A stretch of DNA of 64,000 nt from Gordoniibacillus kamchatkensis (GTDB taxonomy: Bacteria > Bacillota > Bacilli > Paenibacillales > NBRC-103111). The notes below the pieces were generated by a model, which was not told the DNA's origin, made no database searches, and saw nothing but the letters and a program-made list of their open reading frames with translations. The position numbers were made by a program, and so were the translations under genes. The first letter of the stretch is position 1, and each line of letters starts with the position of its first letter. Below are positions 54,332 through 63,332 of the stretch, in pieces. The DNA lies in NCBI RefSeq assembly GCF_000829455.1, contig NZ_JXAK01000030.1:19956-83955 (forward strand), given 5' to 3'.

Positions 54332-55612
54332 ATGAAACTGTGGAAAAACTTATCGCTTCAAGTGCTGGCCGCCATTATTATCGGTATCGTTGTCGGCATG
54401 GCATTCCCGCAATGGGCGGATACGTGCAAGGCGATCAGCGACATTTTTATCAAAATGATCAAGATGGTCATTGCCCCGATCGTGTTCTTTACGATCGTCG
54501 TCGGCTTCGCGAACATGGGGGACATGAAAAAAATCGGCAGAATCGGCGGCAAGGCGCTGCTGTATTTTGAAATCGTGACTACGTTCGCGATGGCTATTGG
54601 AATCGCTGTCATGTATGTAATCAAGCCTGGCGCAGGGATGAGCCACAGTGCCGTCAAAGCCGCCGACGTGGCGAAATATACGAAGCAAGCGGCGGAATCG
54701 AGCCACGGCTTCATGGACTTCCTGTCCAGCGTCGTTCCCGACAACGTCATGGGCGCTTTTGCCAAAGGCGACATGCTGCCTGTGCTGTTCTTCTCCGTAC
54801 TGTTCGGTCTTGCTATGGCCGCGCTCGGAGAAAAGTCCAAGCCGGTAACGGCACTGTTCGAGCGGCTGAACGAAGTGTTTTTCCGCCTCGTAGCCCTTAT
54901 TATGAAAGTTTCTCCGATTGCGGCTTTCGGCGCGATGTCCTACACGATAGGCAAGTTCGGGGTCCACTCGCTGTTCTCCATCGGCAAAATGATGGGTTCC
55001 GTCTACCTGACCATGCTTCTCTTCGTCGTCATTGTTCTCGGCTCGATAGCCCGCATGGCCGGATTCAGCCTGTTCAAACTGCTCGCCTATATTAAAGAAG
55101 AGCTGCTGCTCGTGCTGGGAACTTCTTCTTCCGAATCGGCATTGCCGAGGGTCATGGAGAAGCTGGAAAAGTTCGGCGCTTCGAAGTCTGTCGTCGGTCT
55201 CGTCGTTCCTACCGGGTATTCGTTCAACCTGGACGGCACTTCGATCTACTTGTCGATGGCGGCGATCTTTATCGCGCAAGCGTACGGCATTCAGCTGACC
55301 GTAGTGCAAATGTTGGTGCTGCTCGGCGTGCTGATGCTGACGTCCAAAGGGGCGGCAGGGGTTACCGGCTCCGGCTTCGTCACGCTGGCGGCAACGCTCG
55401 CGGCAGTTCCGAACAACGTCATTCCGGTCGAAGGGATGGCGCTGCTGCTCGGCGTAGACCGCTTCATGTCGGAAGCGCGCGCGATTACGAACATTATCGG
55501 CAACAGCGTAGCCGCCGTCGTCATCGCCAAGAGCGAGAAAGAATTCAACCCGGGACAAGCCGGGAGCGAGGAACAGGATATAGCGATAACGAATCAGAAC
55601 GTGGCTATATAA
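54332..55612 (+). CDS. dctP: C4-dicarboxylate:cation symporter (DAACS family)
   Basis: 426 residues; GGAGGG precedes ATG 54332. The glutamate/dicarboxylate symporter core is intact: KMIKMVIAPIVFFTIVVGFANMGDMKKIGRIGGKALLYFE, hairpin 1 with LGTSSSESALPRVMEKLEKFG, and PTGYSFNLDGTSIYLSMAAIFIAQAYG and TSKGAAGVTGSGFVTLAATL for the substrate and Na+ sites. It imports succinate, fumarate or malate with Na+ or H+. Lies after the malic enzyme gene and downstream of dctSR, matching Bacillus DctP. Confidence 0.93.
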   Translation: MKLWKNLSLQVLAAIIIGIVVGMAFPQWADTCKAISDIFIKMIKMVIAPIVFFTIVVGFANMGDMKKIGRIGGKALLYFEIVTTFAMAIGIAVMYVIKPGAGMSHSAVKAADVAKYTKQAAESSHGFMDFLSSVVPDNVMGAFAKGDMLPVLFFSVLFGLAMAALGEKSKPVTALFERLNEVFFRLVALIMKVSPIAAFGAMSYTIGKFGVHSLFSIGKMMGSVYLTMLLFVVIVLGSIARMAGFSLFKLLAYIKEELLLVLGTSSSESALPRVMEKLEKFGASKSVVGLVVPTGYSFNLDGTSIYLSMAAIFIAQAYGIQLTVVQMLVLLGVLMLTSKGAAGVTGSGFVTLAATLAAVPNNVIPVEGMALLLGVDRFMSEARAITNIIGNSVAAVVIAKSEKEFNPGQAGSEEQDIAITNQNVAI

Positions 55613-55621
55613 GGAAAATCG

Positions 55622-55666
55622 ACAACCGCCGTTATGGCCTGCAGGGGGCCGCGGCGGTTGTTTTTC
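55622..55666 (+). terminator. Rho-independent terminator after dctP
   Basis: ACAACCGCCG (55622-55631) pairs with CGGCGGTTGT (55652-55661), followed by TTTTTCG. Confidence 0.9.
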
Positions 55667-55784
55667 GTTTGGGTCGTGCTCGGTATGCGTTTCCCGCGAA
55701 GCGTACCGGCCAAACGTACCGGCCAAACGCACCAGCAAAACGCACCGGCTAGACCGGTAAGCACGCAAGCCGCTTCGTCTCAGC

Positions 55785-56120
55785 CTACTCCTCAAATCGC
55801 TTGAGCAGCTTTTGCCGGTGTGCGTCGAAAGCTTCTTCCAACGTGATGCCGTATAGGCCTGCCAGCAACGCGAGGTTTCCCAGGACGTCGCCGATTTCTC
55901 CGACAAGCTCCCGGCGTAGCTCGGCTTTCGGCTGGTCGGCTTCGTCCGGGCGTCCTCTGCCGATCTCGTACGTGCGGACAACCCGCGCTACCTCGCCCGC
56001 TTCTTCCATCAGAAAGCCGACTCGTATGAAAGGGCCGTAATCGGTCCATCCCCGTTCCCCGTAAAAACGTTTAATCCACTCCTGCGCATCGTTCAGCTCC
56101 AATTGCCGCACCTCGCTCAT
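55785..56120 (-). CDS. MazG-like nucleotide pyrophosphohydrolase
   Basis: 111 residues. The all-helical MazG fold shows RVGFLMEEAGEVARVVRTYE (E-x-x-E), then ELVGEIGDVLGNLALLAGLYGITLEEAFDAHRQKLLKR (E-x-x-D) for Mg2+ binding. Single-domain enzymes of this size hydrolyse (d)NTPs, often non-canonical ones. There is no strong ribosome-binding site. Convergent with dctP, from which it is separated by a short tandem CCGGCCAAACG repeat (55697-55750). Confidence 0.82.
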   Translation of the reverse strand: MSEVRQLELNDAQEWIKRFYGERGWTDYGPFIRVGFLMEEAGEVARVVRTYEIGRGRPDEADQPKAELRRELVGEIGDVLGNLALLAGLYGITLEEAFDAHRQKLLKRFEE

Positions 56121-56261
56121 TAAAGATTCGTTATGCCGAAATATAGTATATACTAGTAATAATTAACGAGGCGAATAAAATGTGAGGAGCGAAAAGGACA
56201 GGGAAGAGGCGGATAACCTGATGACGATATTGCGACTGCTTCAGGCAAGGATTCGCAATAG

Positions 56262-56308
56262 GCAAAATGCTTCCGAAGCTGCGCATCGCGCTGGCGGAAG
56301 CATTTTGC
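56262..56308. terminator. perfect 14-bp hairpin
   Basis: GCAAAATGCTTCCG (56262-56275) is complementary to 56295-56308. It lies between the MazG start region and the end of the SDR gene and may terminate the SDR transcript; the T-tract is weak. Confidence 0.45.
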
Positions 56309-56438
56309 ATGGGGTTAGGCTTTGGCATTCGCGCTCTGCTGTACGGCATCCGACTGCCCGCTGCCCCCATACTCCAACCGCGGCCTGTGGCCACGGCCAC
56401 TCTTTGCCGTAGCATTCCGCGCTGGCTGGAGAATTGAT

Positions 56439-57170
56439 CTATTTCAGGCGCAACCCGCCATCGACTTCGAGTACCGTTCCGGTTACAAACGTGTTATCGA
56501 TCAAATAGCAAATTGCTTTGGCAATGTCGTCCGGCTGACCGACTTTTCCGACTGGCGCCTGCAGTTCGTAAAATTTCAGCGCGGCAACCCGCTGTTCTTC
56601 CGGCATCCAATTCCACCACGGGGTGTCGACGACTCCCGGGGATACCGCGTTTACGCGAATAGGGGCCAGCTCAAGCGCCAAAATGGGAACCATAGACTCC
56701 AGCGCAGCGTTGATAGCGGCGAGTCCGGCAATACCCGGGGCGGAGCTACGAGCCGAAATAGCGGTCAGGAAAGTGATGGAGCCATTGCTGCTGAGCGTAT
56801 CCAGACTGAGCTGCGCCGCCATGACTTGGGGCCAAAATTTTGCGTCAAACCCTTCGCGCAGTTCATTCAGCGAGAGCTCGCGGAAGTTTCCGGCGCCTTT
56901 GGCTCCGGAAACTGCGATTACGAGATGGTCGAAGCTGCCTTGGCGGGAATAGAAAGCTTTCAAGTCTTCATAAGACGCAGCATCCAATTGAGCTCCTTGA
57001 GCGCTCGGCCCCAGTTGCTGCAGCGCGCTATCCAGCTTGGCTTTGTCGCGTCCTGTGACGACTGCTTCCGCACCGGCTTCGGTCAGCATGCGGGCTGCCG
57101 CAAGCCCTATTCCGGAAGTTCCGCCCATAATGATGGCACGTTGGCCTTTAACGTTATTTACCATACTCAT
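56439..57170 (-). CDS. short-chain dehydrogenase-fold protein lacking Tyr/Lys
   Basis: 243 residues. The cofactor motif GTSGIG (IIMGGTSGIGLAAARML) and VNAVSPGVVDTPWWNW are present, but where SDR enzymes have Y-x-x-x-K this protein reads GLAAINAALESM, with Leu for Tyr and Asn for Lys. It may be a non-classical SDR or a binding protein. A tetR-like gene is divergent, with a shared palindrome in the SDR promoter, so it is probably repressed until an inducer appears. ATG 57170 has GAGGAGGCAAATGAG upstream, which fits. Confidence 0.85.
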   Translation of the reverse strand: MSMVNNVKGQRAIIMGGTSGIGLAAARMLTEAGAEAVVTGRDKAKLDSALQQLGPSAQGAQLDAASYEDLKAFYSRQGSFDHLVIAVSGAKGAGNFRELSLNELREGFDAKFWPQVMAAQLSLDTLSSNGSITFLTAISARSSAPGIAGLAAINAALESMVPILALELAPIRVNAVSPGVVDTPWWNWMPEEQRVAALKFYELQAPVGKVGQPDDIAKAICYLIDNTFVTGTVLEVDGGLRLK

Positions 57171-57208
57171 TTGCCTCCTCGAGAGAATTGTAACGTTTGA
57201 TTGATTGA

Positions 57209-57238
57209 ATTATAATACGTTACGTAACGAAATGTAAA
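57209..57238 (-). promoter_or_regulatory. SDR promoter with embedded TetR operator
   Basis: Minus strand TTTACA (57238-57233), an 18-bp spacer and TATAAT (57214-57209). The spacer contains the perfect palindrome CGTTACGTAACG (57218-57229). Confidence 0.7.
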
Positions 57239-57267
57239 TATCGAATTTTAAATGAGGATGATGGCTA

Positions 57268-57861
57268 ATGGATGAACGACAAGAGAAGCAGACGGGCGCC
57301 GGCCGTCCCAGAAGCCGGAAAGCTTTGGAAGCCGTTATGACGGCAACGCTGAACCTTTTGAAAACGACTTCGTATAACCAATTAACGATGGAGAGGATCG
57401 CCAAAGAGGCCGGTGTCGGCAAGCCGACCTTGTATCGGTGGTGGTCAGGCGTTCCATTCATTGTGATGGAGGCGCTCATGCTTCAGGCGGAAAGTGAAAT
57501 TGGTAGTCCGGATACTGGACAGCTGATAAGCGACGTGCACCAATATTTGAAGCAAACTTTCCGTTCCCTCACGGAGGGCACAGGTGAAACCGTACGCAGT
57601 CTGATGGCGGAAGCGCAGCTCAACCCGGACTTCGCCGGCGTCTTTCGCGAAACTTTCATTTCGTCGCGGCGGCAAACGTTGATCCGAATATTGGAGCGCG
57701 GCGTGCAGCGCGGAGAGTTGCCGCAAAATGCCGATCTGGAGCTAATCGCTGATTTATGCTACGGACCGATGTGGTACCGGCTTCTGAATCGGCATGCGGC
57801 GTTAGACGAGACTTTTGCCGCTTCGCTAGTTTCTTATCTGTTCGATTCAGACGGTCGGTAA
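57268..57861 (+). CDS. TetR/AcrR-family repressor
   Basis: 197 residues. HTH: RKALEAVMTATLNLLKTTSYNQLTMERIAKEAGVGKPTLYRWWSGVPFIVMEAL, of the subgroup with the W-W signature before the C-domain (TetR_C_11-like, ~85-190). GRPRS at the start is typical. Divergent from the SDR gene; the palindrome between them is its likely operator. The ligand is unknown. Confidence 0.9.
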   Translation: MDERQEKQTGAGRPRSRKALEAVMTATLNLLKTTSYNQLTMERIAKEAGVGKPTLYRWWSGVPFIVMEALMLQAESEIGSPDTGQLISDVHQYLKQTFRSLTEGTGETVRSLMAEAQLNPDFAGVFRETFISSRRQTLIRILERGVQRGELPQNADLELIADLCYGPMWYRLLNRHAALDETFAASLVSYLFDSDGR

Positions 57862-58165
57862 CGATCGTTCCGGGGGAGCCGGCGGCGACTATGAGCGCAT
57901 TTCCTTGCTGGCCAGGAAATGCGCTTCATTTTGCGAAGGGGACTAAGGGGTAAGGTTCCGCCGCTTCGCATGCCTGCAGATTCGACAAAATTGCAGTTTT
58001 TTCACGCGAAAGGAAGGATTGTCAAAGGACGGAGCCGAATACCAATCATCTGGTTCTTGGCGGCGCTGCAAAGGGGCCCGACGATGCACCGGTAGCGTCG
58101 CGACGCGCGGGCGGAAGTTTCGCAAGCCATCAATACTATGGACGAAAGCATGGGGAACGACAAGC

Positions 58166-59863
58166 ATGGGCAAATGGATCAGAGTTATACCTTTCGCGGC
58201 GGCGGCCGTCATTATCGGACTCATCCAGACCGTACTGCTCGCGAACGAACGAATAAAACCTTATCCCAATCCTTTCGGCCGGGCGACGGTATTGGCACAT
58301 CCGGCTACAGCGGCGGAAACGGTACAAATGCTTGGCGAAGGAGCTTTTGCCTACCGGTCCGGCGACTCGCTGGTTATGGTGACGACGGACGCAGAAGGCA
58401 ATGCAGCCGAAACGACGAGGCCGCTGCCTGCACCCGGGCTGTTCAGCGATGCTCAGCTTACGGCGGACAGCGCGGTGTGGATCGGGGACGGGGGCAAGCT
58501 GTATGGCGCAGAATGGAGCGGAAGCGCCTGGTCGGCAATGCGGCTACTGGCGGAGGGAGGCGGAATGAAGGGACTGAGCGCGGTTGGGGGCGGCGTGCCG
58601 GGGAGCGATCGGGTGCTGCTCCGCTACGATGAGCAAGCGCTCTATGCGGGCGTATACCGGAAAGGCGCCGAAGTGACGTGGAGTAAACTCGACCTGCCTA
58701 ACATCAGCAGCTTGGCTGCAGCATCAGACCCCACAGACGGGGGAGTCGGCGTCGTTTATGCGACTGAGCATAACGGGCGCGTCTCGCTCGGTTTCGTCAA
58801 ACTCGCCGCACGTTCGCTGCAGCCGGTGCTGCAAAGCAAGCTGAAGGAGGTAGAACTCGCTTCCTACAACAGGCTGGAACATATCGCGGTCGGCAGCGAC
58901 CGGTCCGTCTGGACAGCAGCGTATACGATCAGCTCCTCCAAATCGGGCAAAAGCTACGCCCGGCTCCTGACGTTCCCCGGCGACCGCCCGCAAGCGGCGG
59001 AAGAGATCCGGCTCGATTTGCCGGTGAAAAGGGACGCCGCTGTGCCCGCCGGTTCCGCCGCTGTTCCCGCCGGAACTAGCGATGCCGCTACAGGAGCCGA
59101 CGTATCGGATACCGTTCTGCACCCGGCATTTGTTGCGAATCCGCCGGGCACCTCCGAGCTGGTCGTTTCCTCGGTGTATGTGAAAAATCGCAGGCTGACA
59201 AGCCAAGAGGTATACCGGATCGGACTGACCGGCGGTAAACCGCAGCTGCCCGCGGCGTTGGTCAGCCATAGCGCCGGCTTCGCCGATTATCCGGCGCTTG
59301 CTTACGACGGGCAAGGACATGCTTTGGCAGTGTGGCTCGAGCCGAAGGGGGACGATTCGTACCTGGTCCATTACACATCCAATCTGGAGCCGTACCGGAC
59401 CCGGACCGATAAGCTCACAGGCGCCGATTACCAGCGCAGCGCCGAGACGTTGCCGCTGTTATGGGGAATCGCTCTGCTGACGGCGCTATTGTCGCTGAAG
59501 TGGATCGTGCTTCCGGCCGCTTATTTGCTTGTGCTGTACACGTTGCGGGAAGCCCACTACGATAATCATCCGGCGCTGCATTTTGGCATATCGCTCGGGC
59601 TGTATTTGGCTTCCAAGCTAGTGCTGCTCGGAGACTATCGCAAGCCGCAGGCGCTCGAGCTTATGCCGCCCGCCGTGCAGTCTGTGGCGGCGCATCTGGC
59701 CATTGTGGCGCTCATCGCCGTCCTGGCTTACGTCTCCACAAAGCTGCTGCACCGCGATGCCGACTACCGCAACGCCGGACTCGAGCTGCTGTATTTTGTT
59801 GCGCTCGACATTTGGATGACCAACCTGTGGTTTGCTTATTTTATGTCGCCTGCGTCGCTATAA
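58166..59863 (+). CDS. membrane protein with large extracytoplasmic domain, function unknown
   Basis: 565 residues. An N-terminal helix (WIRVIPFAAAAVIIGLIQTVLLA) precedes about 395 residues of beta-rich, repeat-like sequence with many Gly, Ser, Trp and short strands (GVVYATEHNGRVSLGFVKLA, VWTAAYTISSSKSGKSYARLLTF), consistent with a propeller-type fold. The end (~435-565) has four or five helices (LLWGIALLTALLSLKWIVLPAAYLLVLYTL, GISLGLYLASKLVLLG). I know no named family; similar proteins occur in Paenibacillus. ATG 58166 lacks a good ribosome-binding site. A low-complexity VPAGSAAVPAGTSDAATGA linker is present. Confidence 0.65.
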   Translation: MGKWIRVIPFAAAAVIIGLIQTVLLANERIKPYPNPFGRATVLAHPATAAETVQMLGEGAFAYRSGDSLVMVTTDAEGNAAETTRPLPAPGLFSDAQLTADSAVWIGDGGKLYGAEWSGSAWSAMRLLAEGGGMKGLSAVGGGVPGSDRVLLRYDEQALYAGVYRKGAEVTWSKLDLPNISSLAAASDPTDGGVGVVYATEHNGRVSLGFVKLAARSLQPVLQSKLKEVELASYNRLEHIAVGSDRSVWTAAYTISSSKSGKSYARLLTFPGDRPQAAEEIRLDLPVKRDAAVPAGSAAVPAGTSDAATGADVSDTVLHPAFVANPPGTSELVVSSVYVKNRRLTSQEVYRIGLTGGKPQLPAALVSHSAGFADYPALAYDGQGHALAVWLEPKGDDSYLVHYTSNLEPYRTRTDKLTGADYQRSAETLPLLWGIALLTALLSLKWIVLPAAYLLVLYTLREAHYDNHPALHFGISLGLYLASKLVLLGDYRKPQALELMPPAVQSVAAHLAIVALIAVLAYVSTKLLHRDADYRNAGLELLYFVALDIWMTNLWFAYFMSPASL

Positions 59864-59967
59864 GGTGCGGGGCGCTGATTCGGTGTGAAATGTTCACAAC
59901 ATCCGGCTTACGAAGCGAGTTTTACTGTGCAAAATTTGAAAGTCCATCTTCTAAAATACTCCTTTAG

Positions 59968-60384
<417 letters not shown>

Positions 60385-60690
60385 ACTTGGTGGGCGGGTC
60401 GGCATAGGGTCGCCTGTGCCGGATTTCCCCCAAAGTCCGCCCGGAAGCGGGTTTCGCACGGCAACGGACCGCGGAGGCGAAGCGCGCGGCACCGTTGGCG
60501 AACGTTCATTGTGGGAGCCGGGAAAATCGCCTGTTGGTAATGACTTCGCCACGGGCCGCACCCGGTGGAGCGTGCGCTGGACCGTGTTTGACGGTACATC
60601 ACGGTGAATGCCGGTGACTGCACAGGGTAGGACCCGCAACGCAAGAGACTGTACGGAGAGGGTCGGATCTCCGGACTTGAATCAAGCGCG
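60385..60690. other. GC-rich spacer without recognisable gene
   Basis: I see no gene, promoter or RNA family here. The reverse strand is open for over 200 codons, but the translation is compositionally biased (Arg/Pro/Ser) and matches nothing known to me. Confidence 0.35.
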
Positions 60691-60905
60691 CGGCATAGCG
60701 GAACCCAGTTCCGTTAACAGGCGATTTCCCGAGTATTTCCCCAAATTAGCGGAACCAGAGAGCGTTATTTGTTCCGGTTGGGGGCAAATCGGGCTTATTT
60801 TCGGCATACGGAACGGTAATAGCGGAACAGTGTTCCGTTAAGTGCCAGCGATATCTCGCATTTGCACGAAATAACGGAACGTGGTTCCGCTAACGCCTGC
60901 CATCA
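60690..60905. repeat. dispersed GGAAC/GTTCC repeat, inverted relative to 33.4 kb
   Basis: Modules such as AGCGGAACCCAGTTCCGTTA, AGCGGAACAGTGTTCCGTTA and AACGGAACGTGGTTCCGCTA. The stretch TATTTCCCCAAATTAGCGGAAC corresponds to the minus strand of ~33540-33575. Confidence 0.75.
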
Positions 60906-60913
60906 ACCTCGAA

Positions 60914-61591
60914 TTATAATGGAGTGCCGGATTGCCGGGCATTCGGATGGAGCCGATAAGCCCGAATCCGGAGCCGGCCGGCTGCCGGAATAAGGATGGC
61001 ACGTTGCGCCAGGCTGTGCAGCAGCGTGCGTGCATAGCGGTCACTCACACCAAGGCGGGCGGCTGCATCAGCCGGAGTGATGGGCTGTGGGTTGCGAGCG
61101 GCAAGACGCATCAATTCCTGCTCATAGAGCGACAGACCTTCGATCTTGAACGGCCGGTCGGCACCGTACCACCGTCCGATGAATTGCTGCACGATCTGCT
61201 GGCAGCGGCGCGGTTTGTCCTTCACATCGTCATAGGCAAACCGGATGACGTGCCAGCCGTCCAGAACAAGGTGATTTTGGCGAATTAGCTGATCGGCAAA
61301 TTGCTGGCGGCTAGCGTCGCGAAAATGCGGACCGAAGCCGTCGATCTCAATGGCGACGCGCTCGCCGTTTCGAACGTAGGCAAAGTCGAGGAACCTCGAT
61401 CCATCCTTAAAGTCCACTACCTCATACTCCGGGTGGAGATAGTCGAAATGCCCGACCGCCGGCCACCAAACTTGCTGCAAAAACAATTTCTCCGCATGCC
61501 CGTGTCCCTCTGCCAAACGGCGCAGCCTTTCGCCTTTTCGCAGCTGCGCATGCCGACTGACATATGCTTCATACTCCTCATGAAAGCCCAT
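60914..61591 (-). CDS. PD-(D/E)XK-like (DUF559/Vsr-type) nuclease with C-terminal helix-turn-helix
   Basis: 225 residues. The nuclease core is YEVVDFKDGSRFLDFAYV (Asp) followed by RVAIEIDGFGPHFRD (E-x-D) and NHLVLDGWHVIRFAYDDVKDKPRRCQQ, the layout of DUF559/Vsr-like endonucleases. The end (PADAAARLGVSDRYARTLLHSLAQRAILI) resembles a winged helix. GGAGG precedes ATG 61591 and a terminator hairpin lies just upstream. Role unknown; such proteins are common in Paenibacillus and are not tied to a defence locus here. Confidence 0.78.
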   Translation of the reverse strand: MGFHEEYEAYVSRHAQLRKGERLRRLAEGHGHAEKLFLQQVWWPAVGHFDYLHPEYEVVDFKDGSRFLDFAYVRNGERVAIEIDGFGPHFRDASRQQFADQLIRQNHLVLDGWHVIRFAYDDVKDKPRRCQQIVQQFIGRWYGADRPFKIEGLSLYEQELMRLAARNPQPITPADAAARLGVSDRYARTLLHSLAQRAILIPAAGRLRIRAYRLHPNARQSGTPL

Positions 61592-61617
61592 CTCTTTCCA
61601 TCCTCCTTACATGAAAT

Positions 61618-61658
61618 AAAAAAGCCGCCCGCCCTTCGATAGAAGGGGAGCGGCGTGT
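61618..61658 (-). terminator. terminator/attenuator before the nuclease gene
   Basis: On the minus strand GCCGCTCCCCTTC pairs with GAAGGGCGGGCGGC, followed by TTTTTTATTTC. It ends a few bases before the ribosome-binding site of the nuclease gene, an attenuator-like position. Confidence 0.65.
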
Positions 61659-62103
61659 GCTTCACGACTCGCAGTACAGATGCTGACATGCTTATTTTAC
61701 AAGGCAGCGGGTAGTCTGCGCAAGTCCGAATGTATAGCGGAACCAAACATCCGCGAGAGCGCTCCCCGACTTCCCGATGTATCGGCAGCACGGAGAGGCT
61801 CGAGTTCTCCGACCGTTTCGGCAAAGGCAATGAATAGTTATTCGCTGCAAGTTTAAAACGTGATACGAATGGAGATTCTATTTACTAGATTGATAGAATC
61901 GGATTTTTGGGGTGAGCGGCATGAGAGGGCGAGTGTCGGTGCGGCGGAACGAGTCGGATAATGGATTAGTTCTTGGTGGAAAAGGTCTGCAGGAGGCACG
62001 CTTTCTGGCGCCAACGACTTCGTGGCCGGCGTTGCGGCGCTATATCGTGGTGGGTGAAGCGGGCGTACAGGATACTCGGTCTGAATGTCGGATAAACAAA
62101 CCG

Positions 62104-63174
62104 ATGCATGCACGCGGAAAGCAATTCGGGTTGCTACTTGCCGCAGGGTTGCTACTGGCTGCAGGAGTAATAAGTGATCGGCTACAGTCAGGAGGGCTAA
62201 ACTGGCCAGCGAGCACTGGCCAACTTACGACTATAGCGCACATGGTAGCGGCAACTGGGGCTGCCAACGCTGGCCCCCGGGCAATCGTAGCACAAGCGCG
62301 GACATTGGCTAGGCCTGCCAACGCCGGTCTGCAAACGGCCACAGCAAACGCCGTAGCAGCAGCTGAGGCTGGCCAGCAGGCAGCCGCGGCCGATGCGGTG
62401 GCGGCTGCCGCGGCACCGCAAGTCGTCGGCGCTAGTGCGGCGGCGGATACCGCCGCGCTGATCGCGGGGGCCGGGGCGCAGTTCGCCGCCCCGCCGGCGG
62501 TGACGCTGCGATTTTGCAGCGTCGACCTTGGCTCGGCCGAGAAGGCAAGCCCGGCCGCTATGGCGGCAGCGCACGCGCTCGGGCTGCACGCTGCCGCGAC
62601 CGAAGCGGCGGCCGACGATGCCGCCTCCAACCGCCCCGCCAGCAGTGTCCCGCTCACCGTAGGCGATGCCGCCGCTTACCGCGCCACAAGCGATGTCCCG
62701 CTCGCCACAGAGGCAGCCGCCGCCGACCGCGCTGCCGGCAGCGCGTCGAGCGGACGCGCCACACTGCTGCTCGCAGGCTCCGGCGACGGCGGCTCCAGCT
62801 TCCTCATCGTGAAGCTGGACGCCCCTCGCCTGGCGGACCCGGAGTCGCTGCTTGGGTGGCAGCGAGGCGCCGAGGAGCGCCTCGCCGAGCTCGGCTTGGA
62901 CGGCGCGTGGACCGCACAGCTGCAGGGCGAGCTCCCGCCCGGAGTAAAGCCGGAAACGGCGCTTGCCGCTATCGCCCGCAGCTTCACGGCGAAGCCGCTG
63001 GAGACGTACAAGGATGAGGGGACTTATAGCGTTTCATACAGCACGGAGCGGCTACACCGCACGATACGCAGCGGCAGCCATAACATTGCTTTGCAGGCGG
63101 CAGTTCATCGCGACACGACGAACGGGCATTGGCGTCTTACGGTCGGTACGCCGCTCATCACGAGCGAATATTGA
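62104..63174 (+). CDS. YwmB-family secreted protein with Ala-rich expansion
   Basis: 356 residues from ATG 62104. The signal or anchor segment is [18 protein letters not shown]. The C-terminal ~130 residues ([79 protein letters not shown]) match YwmB (DUF1779, TATA-box-binding-like fold). Between them lie about 190 residues dominated by Ala, with scattered YwmB-like strands, far more than usual. The start lacks a ribosome-binding site; ATG 61921 has one (GGGGTG) but would add an unlikely 61-residue head. YwmB's function is unknown; it is linked to envelope or sporulation genes in Bacillales. Confidence 0.72.
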   Translation: MHARGKQFGLLLAAGLLLAAGVISDRLQSGGLNWPASTGQLTTIAHMVAATGAANAGPRAIVAQARTLARPANAGLQTATANAVAAAEAGQQAAAADAVAAAAAPQVVGASAAADTAALIAGAGAQFAAPPAVTLRFCSVDLGSAEKASPAAMAAAHALGLHAAATEAAADDAASNRPASSVPLTVGDAAAYRATSDVPLATEAAAADRAAGSASSGRATLLLAGSGDGGSSFLIVKLDAPRLADPESLLGWQRGAEERLAELGLDGAWTAQLQGELPPGVKPETALAAIARSFTAKPLETYKDEGTYSVSYSTERLHRTIRSGSHNIALQAAVHRDTTNGHWRLTVGTPLITSEY

Positions 63175-63223
63175 GCGCATCAGGTTCCATTCAAACATCT
63201 CCCAACCGCTGGGCAGACGTCCC

Positions 63224-63252
63224 TTGACAGAGATAACTGTAATGCATATACT
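63224..63252 (+). promoter_or_regulatory. sigma-A promoter and repeated motif before the IDEAL gene
   Basis: TTGACA (63224-63229), 17 bp, TATACT (63247-63252). Around it TAACTGTAAT, TAACAGTAAT and TAACTGTATT (63233, 63252, 63261) form three related 10-mers, a possible operator set. Confidence 0.7.
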
Positions 63253-63332
63253 AACAGTAATAACTGTATTCGTTAGAGTAACACTTGGCCTAAAATTGGC
63301 CGATTAACGATATTTTACGATGAAGGACGGGG

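Noticed and set aside
56182..56412. Short plus-strand frame beside MazG
   Set aside because: It runs through a hairpin and antisense to no-gene DNA; no domain or conserved feature.
60414..60660. Group II intron or transposase remnant
   Set aside because: GC-rich open frames on the reverse strand gave no recognisable reverse transcriptase or transposase motif.
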